Of a stretch of 64,000 nucleotides of DNA, positions 53,323-63,119 are shown piece by piece. The stretch's first letter is position 1; the number at the start of each line of letters is the position of its first letter. A program made the translations under genes and the position numbers. Origin of the DNA: Vibrio maritimus (GTDB taxonomy: Bacteria; Pseudomonadota; Gammaproteobacteria; Enterobacterales; Vibrionaceae). A model generated the notes under the pieces. That model did no database searches. It was not told where the DNA came from and was given only the letters and a program-made list of their open reading frames with translations. The stretch spans positions 186,001-250,000 of the forward strand of contig NZ_CP090440.1 of assembly GCF_021441885.1 (NCBI RefSeq), read 5' to 3'.

Positions 53323-53509
53323 CTGACGTCTCTTATCGGTTATTGTGCGAATATTATACAACTAAGCGCGTATTAAATCGAGACTCGCGACCAGTTTTAT
53401 CTATGATCGTTTAGTCTAAAAAAGCGCTTCATATGATCGATTGGAATAGATACAAAATAACCACATCCTTGTGGCTATGATGCTTAGGATTAGCCTTATC
53501 CAAGTTTAT
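53323..53509. other. Gap between protease gene and decayed pilQ paralogue
   Basis: No gene is seen. It contains the probable protease promoter on the reverse strand and a short CCAC/GTGG hairpin near 53461-53475. Confidence 0.3.
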
Positions 53510-54709
53510 TTACTTCACTTGAATTAAGCGGATCCTTATATCAACCGTTGGACTTGTAGATGAGTCCTGATGGACACGAACCAAGGTTTGGTAAATCCAC
53601 ACCTTCATTAAGTTTGGTGCGGCGATAACCGCAAGCGGGACGTGCATTTGTTGATTCAGCGTATGGGCAATACCAATGGCGCTGGAGGTGTGGATGGTGG
53701 TAAAGAACAGCTGACCCGTTTCGGCTTTTCGACAGCCACTCATGGCCCCTTTGTGCTCTCGACACTCGCCGTGCATTTCGATATCTATGTCCGCTTTGGT
53801 GTAGGTGAAAAAACCGTCTTCGTCTTTTTCTCGATTGATGACTAAGGTTTGAGGTACGCCTAAATCAAACTCAATCGGATCTTCAAGGGAGTGCATGGCC
53901 CGCCCTGTGCCTTTCATGGCTTCAAAACAAGAGGCGAGTAAGGTGGATTTACCACTGCCGACTTGACCTGCAATGATGCAAGCGCCAGAAGGGCTGTGCA
54001 AAAAGGCTTTTAGGGCCTCAATTTGCCCATTGGTCAATCCCAGCTCATCAAGTGAAGGGATGGTTTCTTCTTTGTTGAGCCAGCGCAGGACACATTTGCC
54101 ACCGTCATCTTTACAAGGCGCATAAGCGGTTCGCCAGCGTGTTTCTCGCTTCTTGGTCTCACGGGCCTGGCTATCTTGAACCATCAGGTCAAGCAGTACT
54201 CGACCATTATTGATGTTTTGTTGGTAGAAATCGCCATCGGTGTCGGTGGCAAGATCGTTAAACAGATAACCAAAGAGCTGCATACCGTAGTCTTTGTCTG
54301 GAATGCGGGCTTGCAATTCAATAATGCGGCTGTCCACACGGGCTAATAGTCTGGTTTCATTTCGGTACACTTCGATATGAATGTCAGAGGCATTAAGGGT
54401 GACGGATTTTTGAAACAGCTGCTTGATGAACTTGGCGACGTCCGAGTTGCTTTGCACGCTTTGTGAGTCCTCCTCGATGCGCGTGGCATCAATGAGCCCT
54501 CGAACCACGCTTTTTTCAGCGAATCGAACGTTGCTGACATGACCATTTAAGGTGGCCGGGTGGTCTTGGCAATACGTTTCCAGTAGCGCAATGGCTGGGC
54601 TGTCAAAGTCACACGTTAGAATGTCACCAGGCTCTATCAATAGGCTGTCTTGATGTTGGTAGTAAATGGATTTGAGGGTGTCATCTAAAAGGACGTCATA
54701 AGTTTGCAT
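53510..54709 (-). pseudogene. Second PilQ-like ATPase, C-terminally truncated
   Basis: The 399-residue frame matches the PilQ-like ATPase at 506-2053 through Walker A AGQVGSGKSTLL, DIEMHGECREH and TTIHTSSAIGIAHTLNQQ up to LMKVWIYQTLVR. It then ends in unrelated sequence (VHQDSSTSPTVDIR). The tetracysteine zinc motif and the last 110 or so residues of the family are missing. The Arg/Asp of the HGEIRD box is changed to HGECRE. It is probably inactive, although nucleotide binding could survive. Confidence 0.75.
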
Positions 54710-55397
54710 TGTCGCTCTCCTTTTCTGGTTTTAGGGGCTTTTTCAGATAGCGAGTGGTTTGTTTGCCGTCTTCTTCCAGCACCACGCTGTTGCGATGGAT
54801 GGCTTTAACGGTGGCCCCCATAATTCGAGTACCAACGGTGGCTGGGATGAATTCATCTTCAAGCGCGAGCCAAGCGGTGGAGCGGTTTGGGGTTTGAGTG
54901 ATACTGCGAACCTCAAGCAGGGTTGCGATAGTAAAATCATCGTTTATGTGTTTCGGTTGCGTTTGGAGCGTGACGGTGGGTGTTTTTAACGCTTCTAGGC
55001 TTTGTGCCTCGCTGATTTGTTGGCGCTCCGCATGTTGTTTGCGTGCTTTGAGGGTGAGCAGGGCTTCTTCTTCCATCGGTGTCAGAACTTCAGAGGCATT
55101 GTCGGAAAGAGGTAAAATGAGTTTGGATGGCGCCGAAGCCTCCGGTGTTGGTGCATAAGTGGTGGTAACGGGTACTGTCTCAAGGGTAGGCGATGTGTCT
55201 TGAGACTTGTCTAGAAATTGGACCGATGTACTGACATTCACAGGTGCATCAGACGCTGCAGTGAATGACGGCGACGTTTGAGTCTTATCGTTATTGAGTG
55301 CATCCCAAGCGATGGTTCCGACGGTGGCAAGGAGCAACAGAGCAAAAAGTGCAAGTAAGCCTTTTTGTTTAGAGGTTAAGGGGGTGTTTGTCTTCAT
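54696..55397 (-). CDS. Second PilP-like protein
   Basis: The 233-residue frame has a membrane helix at about 11-30 (GLLALFALLLLATVGTIAWD), a Ser/Thr/Pro-rich linker and a C-terminal domain with LEVRSITQTPNRSTAWLALE and IHRNSVVLEEDGKQTTRYL, parallel to the PilP-like protein at 2043-2765. It overlaps its neighbours on both sides by about 14-29 bp as in the intact operon. The frame is intact, but both flanking genes are decayed, so function is doubtful. Confidence 0.7.
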   Translation of the reverse strand: MKTNTPLTSKQKGLLALFALLLLATVGTIAWDALNNDKTQTSPSFTAASDAPVNVSTSVQFLDKSQDTSPTLETVPVTTTYAPTPEASAPSKLILPLSDNASEVLTPMEEEALLTLKARKQHAERQQISEAQSLEALKTPTVTLQTQPKHINDDFTIATLLEVRSITQTPNRSTAWLALEDEFIPATVGTRIMGATVKAIHRNSVVLEEDGKQTTRYLKKPLKPEKESDNANL

Positions 55398-56526
55398 GAT
55401 TAAGGGTTAACGTCAGCGAGGCGGATAGAGCTTTGCTAGAGTGTGCCTCTGTGGTGAGTTGGAGCAGCGCGTTGCCATCTATCTCAAAGTGAGTCAGTGA
55501 CAGCGCAGGACTGTCTGTCAGCTCGGTTAATGCAGGAAGTGTCTCGAAGAAGCGGTCCGTCTCCAGTCGCCATTCAGTGACCGTTAGAGGCTCGGCCTCT
55601 TGCTGACGCTCTCTGACGGTGTACCCCATTCGCTCAAGTGTGTGCTTAAGTGGGGTTTTAAGCCCACTGACGTCATAAATGTGCGCCGTGCTGTGCGTCT
55701 CAAGGGGAGTGGTGAAGTGAATGATGTTGCCGCCAAGGTGAGCGCTTTGATGAGCGTGGCATTCCATGTGGCGTCGCTGGGTGACAGGGTCATGCTCTCG
55801 GGTGTTAATCCATTGGGCAAAAACGGTAAGTAGGCCAGCACATGAGAGAGGATACGTAGCGCATCACTGGGGGTCACTTCTGTTTGGTATACTTGCATTC
55901 TTAACTCATAGGCACTGGGTGGCATTGGCGGTGACTCTGGGGAGGACCGTGGAAAAGTGCCATAAGGCCGCACTCCCCAACATCAAAGCCACACTGCTGG
56001 CGGCAAGCGCCATAGGGGTCGACGTGCCTTTGCTAAGCTTGCACGTTTTTTCGTCGATGTCGGGCTGGCAAATAACAATGGGCTCGTGAGCTGTCTCAAG
56101 GAGTGATGATAGCGCTGGTAAAGTCGATGTCATCACCGGCGTGCCTTGGTGCCAGTCAAACGCCAGGGCATCATCCAGCTCACTCCATTCCCCCTGCCAC
56201 TCTTTGGCCACGGTAATAGCGGTGCTGTTTTGCGGGTGCAGTTTAACGGCGTACCATTGATCCTCTCCTAAGTGTTCGAGGTAAAGAAAAGGCGCTATCG
56301 AGTCAGCAAGGCCCAAATGATGGAGCTGAGACTGAATGCTCTGTTTCATTCCCTCTCCGACGCAGAGCGCATTAAACTCATGGCTGTGATAGAAATGATA
56401 CCCATTGGTGTGTTTGATTGAGCGATGAAAAGGGGCGCGATGGCGCTTTTTGAGACGCGAGAGTTCGGCCCGGGTACGTGCCACACTTAAATGCGGGAGT
56501 ACCCAAGGCTTGTCTGGGTTTTTCAT
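55369..56526 (-). pseudogene. Second PilO-like gene, two frameshifts
   Basis: Reading starts at ATG 56526 (MKNPDKPWVLPHLSVARTRA). One membrane span (MALAASSVALMLGSAALWHF) appears at about residue 190. Frame changes are needed near 55930 and near 55750 to continue through AYELRMQVYQTEVTPSDALR and HLGGNIIHFTTPLETHSTAH to the end. Layout matches the PilO-like protein at 2762-3877. The lesions show that this second pil set is decaying. Confidence 0.75.
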
Positions 56527-56636
56527 AGGAAAAGTTCCTTGGTGATTGAAATTGGAAAAAAGGAGGGGAGTTTGACGGAACAAATACAAACGCAGTAATC
56601 TAGTTGTCATGTCGTCAATTGAAAAGGAAATCCAAC

Positions 56637-56963
56637 ATGAAAATAGGGTCAATATTACTTCTGTTTTTTGCGATAAGTTCGCAATCAGTTTTTGCTAATA
56701 GTAACCTTTATCAAATATCCAACGTCTCTCCTGTTGTGGATAACATGACCCGAATTACTTACATCGAAGGTGACTTTGAAAACACGTCACCTAAAACGCT
56801 TCAAAATATTTTTGTCAAAATCAATTTGTACAAAAACGATAAACTAGTTGGTAATACACTCGATCACGCATCAAATCTCCCAGCCAATACGATATGGCGC
56901 TTTAAGGCAGCAGCACCTATGGGGGTTGACCGTTATCAAATTATTGATGTAACTCTTTATTAA
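56637..56963 (+). CDS. Secreted FxLYD-domain protein (108 aa)
   Basis: The ATG at 56637 follows AAGGAAAT and gives a signal peptide (MKIGSILLLFFAISSQSVFA). The mature part has ITYIEGDFENTSPKTLQN and VKINLYKNDKLVGN, the FxLYD pattern of small beta-sandwich domains found in secreted proteins. It is a lone rightward gene within the leftward second pil set, suggesting later insertion or an entry-exclusion or accessory role. Role is unknown. Confidence 0.65.
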   Translation: MKIGSILLLFFAISSQSVFANSNLYQISNVSPVVDNMTRITYIEGDFENTSPKTLQNIFVKINLYKNDKLVGNTLDHASNLPANTIWRFKAAAPMGVDRYQIIDVTLY

Positions 56964-57096
56964 GTAGCGCCTCATGAATTCGGAGTAAACCCTGATGAAT
57001 GATGTCAAGCTTCTCATCGGTCTTTGAAGGGGCTTGAGTGACGGTGCATCCTGCTAATACAAGGGTTAAAAACACGGCATAAAGGACAACGTTCAT
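56941..57096 (-). CDS. Small lipoprotein (51 aa)
   Basis: The frame starts at ATG 57096 with GGAGATAAA upstream and encodes a lipoprotein signal (MNVVLYAVFLTLVLAGC) followed by a short helical tail (KTDEKLDIIHQGLLRIHEAL). It overlaps the end of the FxLYD gene tail to tail. Small lipoproteins of this type occur in pilus and T4SS clusters (VirB7-like size). It is immediately downstream of the secretin remnant, so it may belong to the old pil operon. Confidence 0.55.
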   Translation of the reverse strand: MNVVLYAVFLTLVLAGCTVTQAPSKTDEKLDIIHQGLLRIHEALLNKELHQ

Positions 57097-57105
57097 TTTA
57101 TCTCC

Positions 57106-57366
57106 TTATTGCGTTTTGCGAGGGGTGAGCAGAACGAGGGTTTCGGTGGTGTTAGATTTAGAGCCGGTGATACCAAAGAGCGAGGTCCAGAAGTTTTTGG
57201 TTTGCTCTGCTGTGGTGGAGGTTAGTTTGACCGAGGCAATCGCCATGGTCTGGCCGTATCTCAATTTGTTAGCAAAGGTGATTTCACTTTTTTCCACGGT
57301 GAGAAATTTCAGGTTGAGGTTTTCGACCGATTCCGTTTTTTCTCGAACAATCTTTCGCAGCTGCCC
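57106..57366 (-). pseudogene. Second PilN-like secretin, C-terminal remnant cut by an IS5 element
   Basis: Only the end of the gene is left, with MEKSEITFANKLRYGQTMAI and the terminal TLVLLTPRKTQ matching the secretin at 3887-5326. Upstream sequence to about 57366 still reads like secretin. There the IS5-family element begins and the rest is missing. Confidence 0.85.
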
Positions 57367-58420
57367 GGCTTTGTTGCGTAATTCGATGGAACCAAATCAG
57401 AAAGTTACGATCTGATCGGCTACATCAATTAATCATCGTAGCCTTATGCCGAAACCTCGTTACAAAATAACTAACTGGAAACAGTACAACAAAGTCCTAA
57501 TCAGCCGTGGTTCTCTGACCTTTTGGGTTGATGAGGAAGCGATAGCCGAGTGGAAGCAAAACAAACAAGGCAAGCGCGGCAGGCCTCGCCGATTCAGCGA
57601 CTTAGCTATTACTACCGCGTTGATGGTGAAACGCGTTTTCTCTATGCCATCGAGAGCGCTGCAAGGTTTTTTAGACTCAGTATTTAAGCTGGCTAACATT
57701 CCGCTTGTTTGTCCGCATGACACCTGTATAAGCCGTCGAGCCAAGGAAGTTGAGGTTTCATTTAAAACTAAAACCAGAGGTGCGATACAGCATCTGGCTA
57801 CTGATGCCACTGGTCTCAAGGTTTATGGCGAAGGTGAATGGAAGGTCAAGAAGTACGGTACTGACGAGAAGCGTAGAGTCTGGCGCAAGCTACATATCGC
57901 AGTAGATGCCAACCTCCACGAAATAGTCGCAGTAGAGTTGAGTTTATCTAACGTAACCGATGCCGAAGAGCTTCCCAACTTACTTAAGCAGACACGTCGT
58001 AAAATCATTGAGATATCAGGTGATGGCGCTTATGACACAAGAAATTGCCATGATGCCATACGGATAAAGCGAGCGGTTCTGCTCATCCCGCCAAGGGAAG
58101 GAGCAGCCTTCTGAGAGCAAGGGCATCCTCGCAATCTGGCGGTAGGTTGCCAGAAGCTCCACGGCTCAAACAAGAAGTGGAAAGAACGATATGGTTATCA
58201 TAAGCGTTCACTCTCAGAAATAGCCATGCATCGAGTGAAGCAGTTGTTAGGTGGGAAACTAAACCTGAGAAACTACAATGCTCAGGTTGGTAAAACCTAC
58301 GCCTTGATTAAAGCACTGAACAAACTCACAGGGCTTGGTATGCCTGAAACTCAGTATGTTGTATAGGAATCACTCACTTTCAGGCGATTTGGTTTCCTGT
58401 CCGAATTACGCAACAAAGCC
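57367..58420 (+). mobile_element. IS5-family element (IS903 group), 1054 bp
   Basis: Terminal inverted repeats GGCTTTGTTGCGTAATTCG (57367) and CGAATTACGCAACAAAGCC (to 58420) are clear. No matching flanking direct repeat was found, so sequence next to it has been rearranged. Its left end also survives as a fragment at 24411-24515. Confidence 0.9.
57446..58366 (+). pseudogene. IS5-family transposase with an in-frame stop
   Basis: The frame begins MPKPRYKITNWKQYNKVLIS, with catalytic Asp residues in LATDATGLKVYGEG and ISGDGAYDTRNCH. A TGA at about 58112 interrupts GAAF-EQGHPRNLAV where the family has Trp or Tyr. Beyond it the same frame continues to LGMPETQYVV. The third catalytic residue lies after the stop, so the enzyme is probably dead unless the stop is read through. 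Confidence 0.8.
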
Positions 58421-59603
58421 TTAAGTGAGTACAATCACTAACGAGGTGAATAATGACAACTAAGAAAACTAGAATTAAGCATTCTTCTGAATTTAAAGCA
58501 GAAGCCTTGAAACTTGCAGATAAAGTGGGAGTAGCTGCGGCAGCAAGACAGTTTTCTTTACATGAATCTCAAATCTACGGATGGCGGAAGAATTTGAAAA
58601 AAGGCATCAATACTAATCTGCGAGAGCTCGCCAAGCTCAAAAGGCAGTTGGCTGAGCAAGCAGAAGAGCTAGAAATTGTAAAAAAGCCGCCACCTACTTC
58701 GCGAAAAATCTAAAGTAAATTGCTACGAATTTATGCTCGAACATCTGCTGTACTTCAGTGTCGCTCGTATGGCTAAGGTGTTCAGGGTATCCCGAAGTGG
58801 GTTTTATTACTGGATTAAGTATCATCACAAAGCTATTCAGCGCGATGCAACTCGGCAAGAACTTGATGCAAAGGTAAAAGAGGCTTTTGACAACAGCAAA
58901 GACCGAGATGGCTCAAGGCGCATCCAGAAAGAACTGGCAGAGAACGGTGATAGCCATAATGTTAAAACCATTGAGCGCTAGGAGTTAACGCCGAAAGCCG
59001 CACGCAAGTTCAAGTGTACGACAGACAGCAAGCATAAGATGTCTGTTGCTCCGAACCTGCTGGCTCAGGGCTTTAACGCAGTGGCTCCGAATCAAAAGTG
59101 GGCGGGCGACATCACCTATGTCGCTACAAGCGAAGGTTGGCTGTACTTAGCGGTAATTATTGACCTTTATTCAAGACAAGTAATCGGTTGGTCCATGGAT
59201 ACCGGAATGACGGCTACGCTAGTCTGCGATGCGCTATCAATAGCCTTATTCCGTCGCGGATTCCCTGAGTAGGTTATCGTTCATAGTGATTGAGGTAGTC
59301 AGTGCTGCTCAAAAGATTATCGAGACCTCATAACTACTTATAATCTAAAGCAAAGTATGAGTAGGAAAGGAAATTACTGGGACAATGCTTGTGTAGCGAG
59401 CTTCTTCCATTCAATGAAGGTTGAAGCGATCCAATATGAGTTGATGATGACGAGAGAGTCAGATGCGCCAAACGATCTTCGAGTACATAGAGGTTGATTA
59501 TAATCGGATGAGAAGGCACAGTGCTCTAGGGTATCTAAATCCAGTTAACTTTGAACAGCAAAATGTCGCTTAATGTGGTGTCCAGTCTTGCTGGAGCAGA
59601 TCA
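58421..59603 (+). pseudogene. IS3-family element remnant (orfA and broken orfB)
   Basis: orfA at 58453-58713 encodes an HTH protein (HSSEFKAEALKLADKVGVAA) whose end is frameshifted. orfB is read in pieces: MLEHLLYFSVARMAKVFRVS up to a stop after VKTIER (about 58981), KMSVAPNLLAQGFNAVAPNQ with GDITYVATSEGWLYLAV, a further stop near 59270, and the family ending LGYLNPVNFEQQNVA. The right terminus GGTGTCCAGTCTTGCTGGAG is visible near 59578-59603. The left end is lost at the IS5 junction. Confidence 0.8.
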
Positions 59604-59714
59604 CTTTTATGCTCTTCCAGTGGATCGAAAAATCCGGATGAAATCGGGAGGAGGGGGGGCGAATTATGTTCTCGGTTCGTTATAGCTATGAGCTAAGCAA
59701 TTGGAAGTGTGTAT

Positions 59715-60353
59715 ATGAGAAAATTGAGAAGTTACAAACTAGTTATTTTTGATTTTGATGGCACGGTCACTGATAGTTTTCCAGTTTTTCTTTCAATATT
59801 GAGCAAGGTAACGAACAAATACAACTTATATTCTGTAGATGTCAATAATCACAAAGAAGTTGAAATGTTTCGTTCAATGAATACGTTAAATATTCTTAAA
59901 AAGCTTGGGGTAACAAAGGTAAAGCTTCCCTTTGTAGTTAGTTATACGAGAGCGTTAATGTATGAGCATTGTGACAATATAAGACTAATTCCTGAGGTGA
60001 TTGTTGCCGCTAAAGAGTTAAGCTCATATGGAGTAAAAGTTGCAATTGTTAGTTCCTCTACGAATAGCTATATCGCTTCTGTTTTAGGCGAGCACGACAT
60101 GTCAATTTTTGACGAAATTGCGTCAGGTGTTAGCATATTTGGCAAAGCCTCGAAGATAAAAGCTATATGTAGGAGGGCTGGTATTGAAGGTAAAGATGCG
60201 ATCTTAATAGGCGACGAGGTAAGAGATGAAGCCGCAGCTGCAGCAGCTAATATTCACTTTACTGCTGTTTTGTGGGGCTACAACAATGCAAGTAGCTTTA
60301 ATGATAAAACCCCCTTTTTGGAAACACCTCATAATTTACTAGAGTTAATTTAA
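59715..60353 (+). CDS. HAD-superfamily phosphatase
   Basis: The 212-residue protein starts at ATG 59715 (an in-frame GTG lies 6 bp earlier). HAD motifs are complete: motif I VIFDFDGTVTDS, motif II IVSSSTNS, motif III Lys in FGKASKIKAI and motif IV LIGDEVRDEAAA. It resembles phosphoglycolate phosphatase-like enzymes with an alpha-helical cap. The substrate is unknown. The gene is AT-rich and flanked by IS3 and IS6 debris, so it is probably acquired cargo. Confidence 0.85.
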   Translation: MRKLRSYKLVIFDFDGTVTDSFPVFLSILSKVTNKYNLYSVDVNNHKEVEMFRSMNTLNILKKLGVTKVKLPFVVSYTRALMYEHCDNIRLIPEVIVAAKELSSYGVKVAIVSSSTNSYIASVLGEHDMSIFDEIASGVSIFGKASKIKAICRRAGIEGKDAILIGDEVRDEAAAAAANIHFTAVLWGYNNASSFNDKTPFLETPHNLLELI

Positions 60354-60599
60354 GAGTAATATCGTCGCCCGCAGAGATGCGGACCCTGTTGCAAATCTTA
60401 ATCTAGGAGACCAAACTTTGCGACAGAACTTTTTTTGTGATGCCTCCCCCTGACCCATATGTGTTTTTACGTTGGACATAGAGGTGCTTCTAGTTGAATC
60501 TATGTTTAGAGTAGTAAATGTCCTGATAAAACAGGTTAGTAGTCTAATTACTAAAATTAATGTAATATATTTACTTTATTTAATATGAGCATTTGAATT
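60354..60599. other. IS6 terminus debris and upstream region of truncated hns
   Basis: Two IS6-like ends (CCCTGTTGCAAA near 60383 and CTTTGCGACAGAAC near 60417) lie close together with no transposase between them. The AT-rich stretch to 60599 should hold the promoter of the H-NS-like gene. Confidence 0.5.
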
Positions 60600-60857
60600 A
60601 TGAGTGACGTTTTTAAGACACTATTAAACCTGCGTTCTTTGCGCGCTATTGCACGAGAAGAATTTACGTTAGAACAACTTCGAGAAGCTCTTGAAAAATT
60701 GCAAACTGTGGTTTCTGAGCGTGAAGAAGCTGAAGCAGAATGTCGTCAAGCAGAGAAAGAAAAAGAAGAAAGATTACAAGCCTACCGCGATTTGTGGCTC
60801 CGTTGCAAAGTTTACGGGAGATCTGATTACTCAGAGGTTTCACCTCCTAAGAGGTGA
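60600..60857 (+). CDS. Truncated H-NS-like protein (oligomerisation domain only)
   Basis: Native codons run from MSDVFKTLLNLRSLRAIARE through a coiled coil (LEQLREALEKLQTVVSEREE) to about QAYRDLW, the H-NS N-terminal dimerisation domain of Vibrio type. The IS6 element beginning at 60796 then supplies the last 20 or so codons, and the C-terminal DNA-binding domain is absent. The product of 85 residues resembles H-NST-type truncated proteins that poison native H-NS by forming heteromers. It may be an accident of insertion or a selected anti-silencing factor; the upstream gene part is intact. Confidence 0.7.
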   Translation: MSDVFKTLLNLRSLRAIAREEFTLEQLREALEKLQTVVSEREEAEAECRQAEKEKEERLQAYRDLWLRCKVYGRSDYSEVSPPKR

Positions 60858-61611
60858 ACAGTTCTTCGATTAGGCGCACTTCGGCCAGCGGACCACGACC
60901 ATATAACCACATATTAAATTGGCCCTTTCGAAACATTCGCATCACTTCAAAACCTCGGATTGTGGCAAATGCCGTTTTTAGGGACTGGAACCCTCGAACC
61001 GGATTGATAAGTCGCTTCAACTTTCCGTGATCGGGCTCTATCCGATTGTTCAGATACTTGACCTGCCTTTGGACAGTACCATCGGCACACACCTTAGTTT
61101 TCCTCAAGGCAGTCAACGCTGGTGCATACGACTTGTCCTTATCGGTATTAATTGTCTTCGGGTGGTTATAAGGTTTGATACTGCGTAAGGCCTTACCAAG
61201 GAAGCATTTCGCTGTCTTTTGATTCCGGGTACGAGAAAGATAAAAATCGACAGTATGACCTTCTTTGGTAATGGCGCGATATAAGTACATCCAGCGACCA
61301 CCTACTCGGACATAGGTTTCATCAACCTGCCAGCTGCTACTCCAACCAGGCTTCCAACACCAGCGTAGCCGCCGTTCTACCTCTGGTGCATAACGCTGTA
61401 CCTATCGATATAAGGTAGTGTGATTGACGGAAACACCCGCTCCAACAACATTTCAGCTAGCTCTCGGTAGCTGATACCGTATTTGCAGTACCATCGCACC
61501 GCCCAAAGAATGATATCGCGAGTGAAGTGGCGACCTTTGAAATCTGACATCCAGCTTATCCGTTAGTTTTTTAACTAGCGTGCCAGAATCTTCAAACTTT
61601 TCAACGGAGCC
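60796..61611 (-). mobile_element. IS6-family element (816 bp, different type)
   Basis: Ends are GGCTCCGTTGCAAAGTTT at 60796 and the reverse AAACTTTTCAACGGAGCC to 61611. The flanking 8-mers (CGATTTGT and CGCTTTCG) do not match, so there is no clean target duplication. It truncates the H-NS-like gene. Confidence 0.8.
60847..61550 (-). pseudogene. IS6-family transposase with frameshift and stop
   Basis: It starts MSDFKGRHFTRDIILWAVRW at 61550. One base is missing at about 61440 in LLERGVSVNHTTLYR, and a TAG replaces the following Trp codon. The rest from MYLYRAITKEGHTVDFYLSR at 61290 is open and contains INTDKDKSYAPAL and NNRIEPDHGKLKRL. The first catalytic Asp (VDETYVRVGG) lies upstream of that internal ATG, so the protein is probably inactive. 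Confidence 0.85.
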
Positions 61612-61791
61612 CGCTTTCGGTGTTTGTAGGTGAGGTTTGACGGGGTACAGACGGGCTTATAACGTAGTTAAGAATCATTAATTCATCGTTGATATTGAGG
61701 ATGTTATCACAAGTGCATTGCATATAAATGAGTATGCTTGTAGAGCGATACTTGGTAAGATGACTGTGTTGAGTAAAAGGTGTTGTGACCG
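61612..61791. other. AT-rich intergenic region
   Basis: No gene is seen. It precedes the 64-codon gene and probably holds its promoter. Confidence 0.3.
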
Positions 61792-61986
61792 ATGAAATCA
61801 AAACAGAAAGAGCAGTTTTATCAACACATTGTTAAGGCGTTGGCTGAGTTAGGGACAGAAGAAACCTTGAGTTGTATGGCTCGTTTTATGTCAGCAGTGG
61901 CGCATCAGCAAGGTACTAAGTTGGAGCTGGATTGCGATCTGGCTTATATTTATGTTGACCCCAAAGTGACGGCGTTGCGTCATTGA
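61792..61986 (+). CDS. Hypothetical small protein (64 aa)
   Basis: The ATG at 61792 begins a 64-residue frame (MKSKQKEQFYQHIVKALAEL) that looks like a compact helical protein with an ELDCDLAYIYVD ending. No family is recognised. Composition and a clear intergenic upstream region support a real gene. It converges on the leftward DUF723-like gene. Confidence 0.45.
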   Translation: MKSKQKEQFYQHIVKALAELGTEETLSCMARFMSAVAHQQGTKLELDCDLAYIYVDPKVTALRH

Positions 61987-62316
61987 GATTACTCAAATAT
62001 TTTTTCAATAGGTCAGGATGCTGGGTTTGATAACCACGGACATTGAACTGATGTGTCCCGCAGCCATCGATGGCTCTTTTTTTGTTGTAGTTCTCTCGCC
62101 TTTCCGCTTTGCGGCTTCTCGTCCACAATGAGGGCAACCGATGTCTCTGGCTAGAAAGTTGTTCGGCAGTACCCGAAATTCTCCATGGTGAGGGCAAATG
62201 ATAGTCACTTGTGCGCGGTTGTGCTCGTATTGAATGTTTGAGTAATCATAGAGGTCCCCAAACTTTTCTTTGGCCCTAGCTAAAAATTGTGCCGCTCTTT
62301 TTTCCTTGTCCATCAT
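61916..62316 (-). pseudogene. DUF723-like zinc-ribbon protein, probably frameshifted
   Basis: The N-terminal part from 62316 (MMDKEKRAAQFLARAKEKFG) reads DLYDYSNIQYEHNRAQVTII with CPHHGEF and CPHC, the DUF723 pattern linked to nuclease-like and plasmid proteins. After about GREAAKRKGER (near 62090) the more protein-like continuation lies in another frame (AIDGCGTHQFNVRGYQTQHP, then DLLKKYLSNLNDA). A one-base indel would join them. As it stands the first frame ends at 62005 with a different tail. Confidence 0.5.
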
Positions 62317-62320
62317 GATT

Positions 62321-62911
62321 TTAATGTTTGGTTGCTGGATGGAGGAGTAGGTGGGCTTGGAACGTGTCACTGTTCCATTCTTTCATTTCGGCGATGAACC
62401 AGCCATGGCGGTTGATAACGTCAATGAGCTCAGGGGCGCGCTCTAACTGGATAAGCATTGATAACGGCGCCACTTGTGAATCATCATGGTCAAAGCAGTA
62501 TTCGATATGCTCTTCTAACAGGTATAAAATGCCTGGCTCCGCTGTTTGACCTTCTTCAAATAAGCGGGATTCAATTCGCTCTTCATCGTAGAGATAGACC
62601 AACAACGAATAGAGCTTTTCTGCTCCAGCAATTTTAGTTTGTTTAGCTTTTTCATTTATTTCATACAGTTTCATTTCCAAATTACTTCCCTTGCTTCTAG
62701 CGGTTTGGATCATTAGCTTGATGTCTTTTTTGATATTCGACAAGGCTTTATCATTGAGCTTTGGTTTGAGATATTTCAGTAAAATCTCATTTCGCCTTGT
62801 GACAGGGACATAGCGAGAAGACGTCGATACTTGAAACAAAAGATGGAGGAGGGCATTGCTGACTAAGCTGTGCAGATTTTTATAGTATTCGAAGTCTTTT
62901 CTGATTTGCAT
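62321..62911 (-). CDS. Hypothetical protein (196 aa)
   Basis: The frame is intact and encodes a helical, charged protein beginning MQIRKDFEYYKNLHSLVSNA and ending LLLHPATKH. It has an acidic middle (YLYDEERIESRLFEEGQ) and HIEYCFDHDDSQVAPLS. No family is recognised. It lies 5 bp upstream of the DUF723-like gene on the same strand, suggesting a shared transcript. Confidence 0.5.
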   Translation of the reverse strand: MQIRKDFEYYKNLHSLVSNALLHLLFQVSTSSRYVPVTRRNEILLKYLKPKLNDKALSNIKKDIKLMIQTARSKGSNLEMKLYEINEKAKQTKIAGAEKLYSLLVYLYDEERIESRLFEEGQTAEPGILYLLEEHIEYCFDHDDSQVAPLSMLIQLERAPELIDVINRHGWFIAEMKEWNSDTFQAHLLLHPATKH

Positions 62912-63119
62912 ACTGGCTTTAATGTCTATTGATAGAGGGTGATTGCCACGTTTTGCTCTACGGCTACATTGGAGTCTTTTTCTAGTGTATTAGAAATCTC
63001 ATCGAAGTCATGGTGCTAATTCAGGGGGAAAGGTCAATGGGGGCGCTTAGACATCATGTTGGCAACGTTGATAAAGGTAGTGGCAAGGGCGAAGTAATCC
63101 CTTGTCACATGACCTTATC

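Noticed and set aside
60788..61619. Clean IS6 insertion into an otherwise complete hns gene
   Set aside because: Flanking 8-mers differ and no H-NS C-terminal domain appears on the far side of the element.
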